A stretch of 64,000 nucleotides of DNA from Strix aluco (taxonomy: Eukaryota; Chordata; Aves; Strigiformes; Strigidae): the NCBI RefSeq assembly GCF_031877795.1, contig NC_133943.1, positions 9,417,001-9,481,000 of the forward strand, given 5' to 3'. This document shows positions 11,694 through 23,548 of the stretch, in pieces (positions within the stretch are counted from its first letter, which is position 1; every line of letters begins with the position of its first letter). The translations under genes were made by a program, and so were the position numbers. The notes below the pieces were generated by a model that searched no databases, was not told the DNA's origin, and saw only the letters and a list, made by a program, of their open reading frames with translations.

Positions 11694-13862
11694 TTCTCAC
11701 CATGAAAAAAAAAAATCCTGTTTTCTTCCCTTCCCCCCAAAGATCACACTGTGACATTCTAGTGAAAACCATTGCAAAATTCATACAGGAAGCATGCACA
11801 GTTGCAGCATCGTTGTAAATGATTTCTTGCTCAACTAGAAAAAAGTTATATTGTTTTAAGGTAACAAAACAGTTCTTTTGTGCTTTTCAATTCCTTTTTT
11901 TTTTTCTTAGAATGTTAGTGATGATTGACAGTTCTGGTGCACAGTACAATGTACAAGTGAAATGAATATGATTTGCATTGTTAAGGCATCCAATCTGCTG
12001 GTTTATATTTATGTGAAAGACAGAGAAATATACAAGCAGACTTAAGAAAGAAAGTATTTTCATTGAGTTCTATGAAGTTTCTCCCCATATTTAATGCACA
12101 AAAATGCGTCACTCCAAAGAGGAGAAATCCCATGCATATTAATAGAGTAAAACAGCATTAGTTTTTGTTAAGCCTCAAAAGCAAAGGATACATTTTTTTT
12201 AAAATCTACATAACTAAATGCTACAAGAATAATATGCTACTTTTTGCCATATATTGGAAAAAACTTCTTAACTTACAAATAATACAAAAATAGACAATGG
12301 CTTTTGGGTGGAAATTAAAAAAAAATGGAAGCATGGTTTTAAACAATACTAAAAAAAACCCTATAAATGAAATGTTTTAAAATCACATTTAAACAGCTAA
12401 TACAACGGTGAATGACCAAACAAATCAGCACTTTTCACATAGCAAACATACACAATAAAATAAACTTGGTAGGGGACAAAAGCAATGTACAAATTCCAAA
12501 GATAAATACATTATTTATATGGATATTTTACAAAATCCCCTTTAAAACAAACAAACAAAAAAACAGAAACAAAAAGCTTTTTTTTTCTTTAATTAATTTT
12601 GCAAGTATGTGCAAGCTAAAGGTAGTGAGCTCTTTTTGCAAAATATGCAGTAAAATTCTTTTTTTGTGATATTGAAAAACTGTCTTAAGACATTAAAATG
12701 TATAAATAGAACAACAACTTTGGCAAAAAATCACAAAAAATCTACAGTATTTATAACTACATACAAAACACAACAGCAAAGAAAAAATATCAGGTAATGC
12801 ATCTTCAGAGCTTTGCTGCCTCTTTGACTAATGTTTTTAAGAACACTTCCCAGATAATGATAGCAAAATTTTTGTAAAACAGAAGCTATGGTTTTGATTT
12901 GAAACCTTCCTAACAGCCCCACCACCCACCCCCAAAACTCATGTTTTCATTTACTATTCAAAAGCAGTTACCTGTTGCTTAATATATTATGATACAAATT
13001 GAGAGGGTCGACTGATATAGGAACAATCCTAGTGGGAGGCTGACGGAAACATGTGCTTTTAGATTGTGAGGATGCAGAACCACAGCTGAGTCTGTTCTCA
13101 TTCTGCCCCATAAAAACAAATAGGTCAAGGGGAGAGGGGCTACGCTGAAAACACCCCACGCGTGATGGCCGCAGTCGGTGTCATTGGATGGCCACGCGAA
13201 ATCCAAATGGCATTTTATGCCCAGCTCAGGTGACACTAAACTTCAAGAAGGCCACTCGTTTGGAAGGAGTCTGATGTATAAGCTAAAGAGAGCGCCATGC
13301 TCATCACCGCTTCTGCAGTTTTAGCATTCTATCTAGAGGCACTGGATTTTCAGTTCAAGAGGAAATGTGTTTGTTATTTGCATCCTTACCTTCCCTTTCA
13401 CCAACTTTTCTTGTTGCATTATTTACACAATTATTTAGCCTGAAATTAAAGACAGAGGTTACTAATCCCACCCCTCATCCCGCCCTCATCATCCAAAAAT
13501 ATCAGCTTTCTAGGGAGTGATATCTATTTAATTAGAACATTAAAAATGCATCATATTAGCAAGTCACCACTGGATAAGCAACCTCTATGAGCCGACCCTT
13601 AATTAAATGGCCATAATTCTTCTACGAAAAACTAACTGGCACTTCTATTCTGTCCCATACAGACTTGTATGTAAATGACACCACTTCATTTTTCTTTACA
13701 CAGCTTTACAAAAAAAATATCATAAATTAAAAATGTGGAGTTCCATCTCTAGTGTCCCTTGTGTGATTGTATGATTTATAAAAGACAAATGGTGTTGAGT
13801 TAAATCAAGCCTTAAAAAAACACAAAAAACAGAAGGAAATAAAAGCAAGCCCCCACTCCCGC

Positions 13863-13886
13863 AAAAAAAAAAAAAAAAAAAAAAAA
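13863..13886. repeat. A24 homopolymer in the EBF1 3' UTR (U24 in mRNA)
   Basis: An uninterrupted run of 24 A on the plus strand, 280-303 bases past the stop codon in the transcribed direction. In the sense mRNA it is a U24 tract. It is either a slippage-prone microsatellite or a binding site for U-rich-binding proteins such as ELAV/HuR (family knowledge, not shown here). Confidence 0.9.
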
Positions 13887-14165
13887 GTGGATTTTTTTAT
13901 CAACATACAATAAATATATCTCCCAGGTATTTGGGATGGACAACTTGAATCAACACCTTGCAATCGTAGATTGTTAATTTCAGTATTTGCAAGGATGGTG
14001 ATTTTTGTTTTGTTTAAAAATCCGCAGTTATTGTAAGATTCTTCTTTATTTCTTTTTTATTTTTAAAAAGGCCTGAGTAAAAAGTTCCACTCTGGGACTT
14101 GTATCAGATTCTCTCTGAAGCAGAATTCAACCTCTTCATTAGTAAAATTCTTCAAGGCAATTCTT

Positions 14166-14197
14166 TCACATGGGGGGAACAATCATGCCAGATATAG
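14166..14197 (-). CDS. EBF1: EBF1 last coding exon segment, ending in the stop codon
   Basis: Only 32 nt of coding sequence follow the last acceptor (CTGACAG, preceded by a strong CT-rich tract). With the single base carried over from the previous exon it encodes AISGMIVPPM and then TGA at 14166-14168. This is the expected EBF1 C-terminus, so the gene is intact at its 3' end. The segment is too short to be found by ORF length and was located by looking for the conserved tail beyond the previous donor. The rest of this exon is 3' UTR. Confidence 0.94.
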
Positions 14198-17100
14198 CTG
14201 TCAGAAGGAAAGGGGAGGGGGGTGGGAGAGAGAGAAAGAGAGGGAAAAAAAGTTACTTTTGTGCATTATCAAACAACTTCTTAAATCCTTGGAGTTTTTA
14301 AACATTTACTAGCAATGTACTCAGCTGTACTATGAATTAAATTTATATATAAGTATCATCCAGTAGAGACAACCACGTACACAGTAATCATGGGAAGCCT
14401 CATTCTGATCAGAAAGTGGTTTGAATTGCAAGTGACTCTGCTGAAATTAGTGATTTTCTTGCAGAAAAAGTGCACTTTCCCTGATATCAGAATCAGACCC
14501 CAACTGAATTTTCTGACTTTAGTTTCAAAAATCTCAAAATGCTCAGGAGGCTTAAACCTGACCCAGCCATTGCCACACATTCTATTACGCTTTAAAAAGC
14601 AAAGAAGATACTTGCTCCACATATAAGAAAATGGCTGGAGTCCCATAGGCCACCAATGTCACAGACCTGGTAGGGTGTTCGTTGCATTAGGCACACTAAC
14701 AGTGGTTTGTTCTCCTGTGCCAGTTTTCTCTTATGAGTCCAGGTATTCATAAAAGGACTTAAACTCTCAAATCCAGTTTTCAAGTTGAAATATGTCCTTA
14801 ACTGGCGGTTTAGCAGACCAGCATCTCATGGTTTTATTACACTTGTAGCAGACATCACCAGCTACACTGAGTTGTATGTTAATGTTAATTTAGAATGTCT
14901 TCTCTTTTGTGCTAAGTTGAATCGTCAGTATTTCTTTATTATGCTTCCTAACCTCATTTTCTATGAAACCACCACCTCTCTTAAAGAGGAGACTTTAATT
15001 AAAAGTCAACAGGTACAGTCTTCCACCTAGCTTGACTTCCAGCTTGGTCTCCCTCTATTTACCAGGGAGTCTATGCAGATCAGACAAACCAAGTGTCCAA
15101 GTGATATACTGTGAGCAAGCACATCATTACAGGAGGTAGTCATGCAAGTTTATGATAAAAACTGTAACAACAACAATGCATTTAGAATACCAGTTGTACG
15201 GTTATTTGCCAAAAGGTAGAAAACAGATTCGCCTTCAGGTTGGCGGCACTTCATGGGCACATTATTTAAATGCTAGAACTGCCTGCCATCTCAGACATCT
15301 GGACATGTAATTTCTTAAGGAAGAACTCAACCCTGTGACTGGTGCTGATTCATTGTGCTTTAATTACAGCTGCAATTATTTGATAAGAACAGAGCCAAAG
15401 TAAAAGACTCACAGATTTGGGGTTGGAGGGGGAGAGGAGGGAAATGTTTTCTCCACAAACACCACCATATGTGCAAGAATTACAAGTCTAATCAGCAAGG
15501 GGAGAACAGCTCGAGTAAACTGCACTGATTAAATGAAATAAAATGAGAGGAGAAGGCGAGAATGCAAAACACATCCACATGTTTGGAACAGGCCATCCTC
15601 AGAGGTGACATGTTGCAACTATACAGCAGCATTTCAATTCTTGGAATTTATCATTCAGCAATGGTTTTATGTGGAATCACTGTACTGATTGTTTTCGCTC
15701 CACATAAGGGCTCTTCAAGGAGCTGAGGATGAGGATAAAAAAGCTAGAAACATGAGTTAAGTTGCTTTAAGCCCTACAGGAAGACTCAAGTGAGTAGCAT
15801 AGAGGACACCACTGTGTCTTAGATGTTCCTTGCTGAGGTATTTCCTGTCATGGGCTTTTCTGGCTTCACCATGGAGATAATCTGAGGATGCATTTTCATA
15901 TTATCTCCACAGCTATACCATCTCAAATCATAGGATGAATTCAATATTGTAATTTTTTTTTTAGAATCCTTGCCGATTTAATCAACACTGGGTAAAACAA
16001 CAGCAGCTTTGTTTAAAAAATATTCTCGAAGGGTTTTATTTCAGCAGTGTCTTAAATAACAAGTTCTGAATCCTCACAATTGGGCTGTCCCCTTGGTACA
16101 CGTGACTGAAAATGAAGCAAACCCAAGCCAAGCAATGCTCTCACTGTTGTGGTTGCTCCCTACTCTGCTCTTGGGATCCTTACATGCGGGCCAGGGTATG
16201 AACCACAGACCTCTATGGCTTCAATAAAATAGATATTGACAGCGATGGATACAGTCAGCCAGACTGTAATTCTTCTGTGGCAGCCCTACAAGGCAGCCAC
16301 CTGCAGCTAAGGGTGACAGCATAATTTTCCTCATCTGAGTAGATGAAAGGCTCGTGTGGGCATGGACCCGAGACACACGTTTTGTCCCAATTCTCCTTCT
16401 AGCTCATTGTATTACATCAAGCAATTTGATTTGTTTCTGTTTCTTACCTGTGAATAACAATTTTTATCCCTATTAGTAAAGCACTTGGAGATTTCTGGAT
16501 GGCAGTTATTTAGCAGAATATAGGGGTGGGACTGCAGTGCTTGGACATCAGTGTCACACATTACAGTGCAGAGAAAAGCAATACTGACAACAGTGCTCCC
16601 TCCTTTACTGTTCAGATAAGCAAGGAGTTGAGCAGATGGGAATGGGTAGATTCTTCCTACATGTGATGAGTGCAACTGAGCAGAGTCAGATGGATAATTA
16701 ATCCTCTGTGCATACTACTTCAACCTTTTTTGTTCTTTTCAGCCCTTTTGCTTGAAAGATATTACCTATACTTCAAAAAATGTCAAAGTATTATTCTAAC
16801 AAAAAATTCTCAAGCTAAAAGATTCATCAAAACCAAATATTTCACCAAAAAGTGGTCAAGAATTGCCTCTTTCTTGGAACAGCACAGCTGCCTACCCTGG
16901 GTAAGAGCCCAAACAAAGGTGACATAATTGCAGCTCCTCCCTTCATGGCTTAGACATTTCCCTGTAGTTACGTATCAGCCATGCACCTTTTGCCATTGGA
17001 AACAAATGGTACAGATGCAGATCTTAGCTCATTTTTTTCAAAGCATTATTGTTTTTGAAGAGCTCTGAAATTCTGAATTAAATTACAAGGCAAATGGCAA

Positions 17101-19697
17101 ATGATATCTTTTCTGCCTAAAAGCTTTGATATTTCCATTCTTTCCAAGTCTTCATTTGTATCACTCTACTTTTATTCTCTAAGTGCTACATCTAGTCATG
17201 CAAATTCTCTCAGCTGTAGCATGTTATTGATCATGAAAACAGAGATATCAGTGGGAAACAGTGTAGGTATGAGATCACACCACCTCCAAAAAGGGAGGGC
17301 AGAGAGTAGAAAAACTCCCACCACTGGGCATTATTTCTTCTATCATATACTAATTTGTATTTGCTGCTAGCAAATTACAGAAATAATGTATTTTGAGTTT
17401 TACAAAATTGCATGGCAAAGAGAACAACAGATAAGCCTCGCTGTTGTTTTAGTGAGTTCTGCTGATATCTAAGCTACAGAAGGAAAGCTTGATTGCTTTC
17501 TGATGTATCCAGAAGCCCAAGAGAGATAAGACAGCCTCCTTATACATGGTTGTTTATTTAAGCAATAAGGCACAACAGGCAGTGCATTTCTGAGTGATTA
17601 TTACAAGCCTCAGGTGGTGTCAGAAGGCATGGGACTAAAAGCTGTGTGTCTTTAACTCACCAAGAAGTTCTGTGACAACCTAGAAATGAACCATCTCTTG
17701 GTGTCTCGTTCCTATTATGAAAACTGAATTGCTAAATAAAAATTAGGGGAAACACTCAGATCTGTGTGGTTTCTGGGCATTACAGATCTGGATGTGACAT
17801 AATGAGGAGGCAATCAGCAAGCCGCAGTTGTGTCCGGTGCTCTCAGCTTGTTCCATAATTGCTTTTCATAACTGAGTATGTGGAATCTGAGAATTCCGTG
17901 TCTTGTGAAAGGAAAAACAGTGCCTGAAAAAGCTTTCTCCTGTTACTTGCTTTTTCTCTCCACTTGAAACAGCAAGTTGGGACAAGGTGAAGAGAAGAAA
18001 AAAAATTAACATGTTCAAAAGCTTCTAGCAGTCAACTCTTAGCTCCTTTTTTATTTTTTTAATTTGGAGGTGAAACATTTTTAGGTGCTGCTTTTAAAAT
18101 TTGTGGCATGTTGGCAGTGCCAAATTTTTAAAACACGCAAAGATCAATGTCCTACACACTACAGCTCGTCTGAAAATTTTGTTGTGTTTTATTCCTGACA
18201 CAGTCTGTATTTATAACAAAGTCCTGACCGAAGGTACCCAAGTTCTGCTTATACGTTCCTAGTACTTTCACAATTTCTGTGTGCATGCGTGTACATCTGC
18301 AAGGATTCTTCCTTCCAATTCACCAGTGTAAAATGCGCTGAGGACAATGCTTTCCTTCAGTCACAATAGATCTCAGCTTTTATGAATGAATTCCTTCCAC
18401 TCTGCCTGCATATAGATTTTTTCTGGCTGTTAATGGTGCCATCAGCATTACGCCTGCAAGCCCGGCGTTTCTCTTTCCAGAGGCCGTAGAGTGACAGGTG
18501 GAGTCTGTGGAACTATCCTCCCCCTGCTCTGCACAGCTCCTTCTGAACATGGCTTTAAAAATGACAGATTTTATTCCCTGCTCGATGCTCTTTGGATAAT
18601 TTGCACAGACACGTGGAAAGGAAAACAGACCTCAGGTCTGGGAGAAGCACAACGCATACCGCAAAATCTTTCCCACCTCTGGCACAGTTGGAGGCAGCTG
18701 GCTGCATCTGCTTATGGAAACTCTTCGGTCTAAGCGAGCATGAAAATGTCTCTCTCAGCACACTAATGCGTAGTGAGGTAATTACACAGGAAGGTTTAGG
18801 CACAGTGTTGTAAAACAGGCTGAATCAAACAATGAAATGGGCAGTGCTGGTCTTTGCAGCATCCTCAGTTTGACAAGCTTTTGTCTGTCACTCCCTCAGC
18901 TTGCATCAATGCTTCAAAATGTATTTAGGTGCTAATGCTGGAATACTTGTAATGAGAGGGGAAGGGATGCAGAAAAGGAGCAGCCCCTTGATACCAACAG
19001 TTGAAGAGGCTTTCAAAAAGGCCCTGCGCCATCTATGGAATTAATTGGCACAGAAGTACATTAATCAGTGGAAACTAATGTTTGCCCTGGTATGAGTTAA
19101 ACTGAAAAATGCTGCTGTTAGTTTGTAATGTGTCTTCTGTTTATGAAAGGCAAAGGTTTGTGCCAAGCTCTGTAACGGTCTATTTGCTCTCAGTAGGATT
19201 TCTGCACAAGTGTACTATGACAAAGGAAAAAAAGGAAGGGAAGATTGAGTGACGTACTTCAGGAGAAGGCCAGCCCCTGGAGAGACCCTGCAGTGGAGTA
19301 CTTGCTAGAGTCCACAAAAGACTGGTCTGATAAAGGACGACAACAGGGAATAAGAGAGGAAAGAAAGAAAAAGGATGGTATTAGTAAGCTGAAATATTAC
19401 TCGTTTTTATCATAACAGTAGGTCTGTGCTTTAAAAGACACAGCCTCTCAATTCAGCAGTATTAGACGAGTTAGAGATAGGGTGGTTGCCAAACACCTGC
19501 ATGGTACAAGGTGGGCTGGTGGTGGAGTCCAGTTATGCTTTACAGGAGAAAACTTTAGGACAGAGACCACCAGGGATCCCCCATTGTCCTCTATCCCCTT
19601 TGGCATGACAACTCAGTGTCACTTAGAGCCTCTCAAGGCACCGGGAACTCACGGTTTTGAGAGCAGCCATCTGTGCTCCAGACTTGGTTTCACTTAC
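14198..19697 (-). other. EBF1: EBF1 last intron (5.5 kb)
   Basis: This intron lies between the GTAAGT donor of exon 19698-19892 and the CTGACAG acceptor of the last exon. I see no further exon, RNA gene or recognised mobile element in it. Short purine- or pyrimidine-rich stretches and ordinary AT-rich DNA fill it. Confidence 0.85.
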
Positions 19698-19892
19698 CTT
19701 GCAGGCTATTGCCATTGGTGCTGGTGCAGGTGGGAGGAGGAGAAGTTTGCGGTCTCACGACAGGCGCAAAAGCACTCTTCTGTTTCACCGCTGAGACCAT
19801 GTTGGCTGGTGAGAAGGAGAAAATCCCAGAGGAACTGCTACAGTTTGAGGGGAGGCTAGTGGAGGAGGCCATTGTCGGACTTGATGGCACAA
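19698..19892 (-). CDS. EBF1: EBF1 coding exon: C-terminal Ser/Pro-rich activation region
   Basis: A 195-nt exon with acceptor TCCTCTAG and a consensus donor GTAAGT. It starts with two bases completing an Ile codon, encodes 64 residues, and exits with one base. The peptide runs [20 protein letters not shown], then [20 protein letters not shown], then [20 protein letters not shown] and SLQ, the characteristic EBF1 C-terminal region. If the following intron were retained, the frame would read only Gly-Lys before a TGA lying in the donor itself (CAA-GGT-AAG-TGA). The product would then lose the conserved last ten residues. The two phase junctions and sequence are unambiguous. Confidence 0.96.
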
Positions 19893-20417
19893 CTAGAGGA
19901 AAAAAAGACCCCCCAAAAGGCATTCCTTAGTATTAGATAATAAGAAGGCTGCAGAAACAAGAGAATTCTGCTTCCTGGATGCACTGTGTCTAATTTCAAA
20001 TGGCCAACGTCTTTACTACAGTTAGATTTCTGGTTGTTCACAAACAATCACCATCAATCACCACAGGAAACCCACTTGTTTTGTTTTGTTTTGCAGGTGT
20101 TCAGGAGCAGTAATTCTAGGAGCTCTTAAACACTCACTTAATTCTCTGTTACTGCAACTCTTTATTCTTTTTAACTTGGAAAGGTTTGAGTTTTGAACTG
20201 GCCTCCAAAACTAGCATTTTAAGCCATGTTTTCCTTGTAGCAAGATGACTCCAGAAAGACCTGTAGGGTTTCAAGAAAACTTGCAGAAGGTGGAGAGTTC
20301 TTAGTGGTGACCCAGACAACCTGCTTGTCAAAAGTCAGCAAAAATGGTTGTGTTTCTTTCCTCTCTCAAACCCTGCAAGAACTAGGCTTTAAAAGGAGTT
20401 ATCCCAAAACCTGCGAA

Positions 20418-20456
20418 TACACACACACACTCACAATCAATCACTCACTCACTCAC
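20418..20456. repeat. (AC)n and (TCAC)n simple repeat
   Basis: A short (AC)6 run followed by TCACAATCAATCACTCACTC and further ACTC units. Confidence 0.75.
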
Positions 20457-22334
20457 GGAGGCTGCCCAGCATGAATCAACCAGTGAGGTGGCCACTCTGA
20501 CAGTTTTTTACTCCTTTGGTCTCCTGGCACTAGTGTTTTCAGTGTCTTTGCACAAAAAAAATGTGTGGATAACTGACAGATATCATGCTTTTTTTTTTAT
20601 CTCACAGTGGGAGAAACTAATAAATCTTTCTCACAATGGCCACAGACACTTTCCGTGTTATAGCTACTACTACCAAGTCAGTCTCCAGCTTCCCTGTATC
20701 CATCAGCTTTGGAAAGCTTCTGCTGTGGGGACTTCCCAGGAATTCTCAGTGACATGAAAAGCAGTCATATGTCTCACAGGACCATTTTATTTATGCACAG
20801 GAATGGAATTGACATTTCATATCTCACACGAGATGGATAATTTTGAAAATGAAAGTCTATTTTATAATGGTCAAGACAAATAATTCTCCCAGAGGATCTA
20901 TGACCAGCGTCTGAACAGTCAATACAGCATTCTCATTCAGAGCCATCGACTGGAATCTCAGCTGGAATAGCTAAGCAATGAAGCCATTCTGGTACACATC
21001 AGATGAAGATCTGGCTTTAACTACAAGACTGAATAAAATGAGTCTTCAGTTTTTCTGAATAAGTGTAGACATGAGGCTCTCCTTTTTTTTTTTTTAGGGA
21101 CTGAACCGATTGTACAAAATGCAAACTTGATACATAGGAGGTTCAGTTTTTAAATAAATATATCTTTAAGCCATTATTTAACTATATAGTGGGATAAATA
21201 TCTTTGGTTCATATATTTATCATTGAGGTTTAAAGTGAATTTATTTTCACAAAAATAAAGCCAACTATTTTTATATTCAGACAGTACTGCCAGCTTCTCC
21301 TCTTATCCAACAAAAACAAGGAAAGGACCAGTAGTAAGATCCCATACTTTCATTCTTGCCCTGTTTAGAAACTGCTTATATACATGAGGGGGCTATGAAT
21401 AATTACATATTATAGAGTAAAATTCCTATCATCTGGGCTTTGAATTATTATTTTATTTGCATTTATGTAGATAAAAATCACTCTATTTAAGTTCTTATTT
21501 GAGAATCTGATATCATATTTGTTAACACTGAGGAAATCAATTAATGGAAATTAAATGTTCAAAGTTTCACAGTCTGACAGATACAATCTTAGTCTGAAGT
21601 CACTCTATGTCTGGAAGTACTTGCTAAGGGAGAGCAATCAAAGCACCTAAATTGAATTGCTACTATACAGCAATTAGTTTATTGATTTAATTAAGAATGC
21701 CACCTTTTAATTTTCAGGTCATGATTGAAGCATTTTCTGATTCAATGGATTAGGCATTAGCAGAATGACAGATCTACCAAGAAAACCTCCCAAAATATAA
21801 CTAGAACAGAGAATCAGGGCTGGAAAGTGAAGTGCTATTCTAAAGAGGACTTCGTTCATAAATATGAAATAATATGCTGCTAGGGTATTTTAAATGCATT
21901 ACTGGCATCTGCTTCCAAAAAGAGATGTCTCATCAATCATGTTATATTATGAATTCAGAGTGCGCAGATTCTGTGACAGTAAATTCAACTTAATAAGTAA
22001 GGTACTTTGTAACATTACATGTTACATTATTATTAGAGTACAAAAATAATAACTGGTTAGCAATTCCCAGGTTATAAGTACTAGTTATGTGGGTAAATAT
22101 TTTCTTCTAAATTTGCAGCAGCTAAGAAGCCTTGGAGGTAATTTTTAAAATCAGAGTTACTATCCCCTTTTTAATTCTGAACTTTAGCAATGCAATTCAA
22201 AATAATTCATTACTGATGTTACACCACTAAACATAAGATTTGCTGCGTAAACCTTGTTATGTTCAGCAGTCTGTTCGTCCTGTCCATGCTAGGGTCTCAG
22301 ACTATAAACCTATTTATGTGACAAGACCTTCTGG

Positions 22335-22435
22335 CCTGATTTTGCTAGCAGCTTTCTACAAATGTCAGTGGAATCCTTTATGCCACATGAGTAATGTCCG
22401 AGGAATTGGGCAGGTCCTATTCATTTAATTTTCTC
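22335..22435 (+). mobile_element. Possible relic of the same ancient repeat family
   Basis: AATGTCAGTGGAATCCTTTA then TGCCACATGAGTAATGTCCG and AGGAATTGGGCAGGTCC follow the order of the family segment …TTGACTTCAGTGGGACTACTCACATGAGTAA…TGCAGGATCGGGCCC. The match is diverged and rests on memory. Confidence 0.3.
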
Positions 22436-23368
22436 ATGTGAATAGGGACTACTGAGCTGTGTGAGCAGCTGCAGTAGAGGTTCATAGGCCTTTACCAATA
22501 GAAATGTATTTATATTTAAACAGGTTACTAAACCTTTCATATCAAAATGCAGAAAGTTAGTCCTACACATAAATATTTCCATAACTGGGACTGTAGACCA
22601 TAAGCTCTTTACGCCATGGAATATATGATTTGTATGACTTACATCTTTGTGGCAGTCACCATACAGACACTAAAACACAAACTCTAAGAGACATTGTCAC
22701 ATTTTACTGACTAATACTAATCTCTCAGGGAAGTCAATACCTGCTTACAAAGCAAATGGAGTATAAGCAATCAAGATTAGGCCCAATAGTAATTCATAAT
22801 TTCTATAAAGGTTATGAACATATTATTTACTCAAGGGTCTTGGAAACATCATCATGCAGCTTATGGAAATGTCAGTGTTATTAGAGTAAACTTTTCTGCC
22901 CTTCATATCTTACAGCTAGAAAAAACTTTTTCCTGCAGCAAATACCCTTAGCTTCCTTTCATACCCACTGCAGCAAAAAGTTGTGTACTGACACTGACTT
23001 CTGAGCCACTCCAATGGACATTAAGTCACTTGTGCCATCCTTGATTTCTAGCAACGTTGAGGACGCCATTTCTTATTTACCAAGTATAAGGTAAGTTATG
23101 AAAGTATCAGCCCAAATCATGAGACACATTATTCTTTTTAAGCTCTTGTGAGACTCAATAATTATAATAATAAACAACAGAGAAGAGCATTGCTGGCAAT
23201 ACTAATGTCTTCAAAGTGCTTCAAAGGTCAGTGCCTTGGAGAGGAGAGAAAGGACCAAGCTTTGTTTCAAGTGCTCAAAATAGAAACTAAATATTGAGTA
23301 TCACAGAAAAGTCACCATCTCCTTCCAATGAAAATGTGCAAAAGACAGAAAAGCCATATAATACTCAC

Positions 23369-23548
23369 TGGCATAGGGAGAATTGGCAGCAGATCCATTC
23401 AGGAAGGTTGGAGAACCGCCTAAATTTGACATTCCAGCATTCCCATAGCCATTCATGCTTGTTGTGACAGAGTTATAATTTGTCTGCTGAGGGGTGGTGC
23501 TTGGCACATAGCCATGAGGTGACACGCTGCTTGAGTTGCGAGTAAAAC
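23369..23548 (-). CDS. EBF1: EBF1 coding exon: Ser/Thr/Asn-rich activation region
   Basis: A 180-nt exon with an acceptor ending CACAAAAG and donor GTGAGT. It enters with two bases completing a Gly codon, encodes 59 residues, and exits with one base. The peptide begins [20 protein letters not shown], continues through [20 protein letters not shown], and ends [15 protein letters not shown]. It is low in charge and rich in Ser, Thr, Asn, Gly and Pro, typical of the EBF C-terminal transactivation segment. There is no folded-domain signature. Unspliced read-through would add about 20 unrelated residues and then stop. The phase 1 exit matches the next exon. Confidence 0.96.

Larger units (their letters stand above)
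10930..14165 (-). other. EBF1: Probable EBF1 3' UTR
   Basis: This is the AT-rich stretch following the EBF1 stop codon in the transcribed direction. It holds no supported coding sequence. Its far boundary is uncertain: minus-strand AATAAA hexamers occur at 11688-11693 and 10953-10958, and ATTAAA at 11035-11040. An end near 10,930 would give a UTR of about 3.2 kb, plausible for EBF1. The segment contains long U/A-rich tracts, including a 24-base A run on the plus strand (U24 in the mRNA) at 13863-13886. The extent is inferred, not shown by the sequence. Confidence 0.4.
19893..23368 (-). other. EBF1: EBF1 intron (3.5 kb)
   Basis: This intron separates exons 23369-23548 and 19698-19892. It contains a short (AC)n/(TCAC)n simple repeat at 20418-20456 and a possible ancient repeat relic at 22335-22435. 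Nothing else is supported. Confidence 0.85.
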
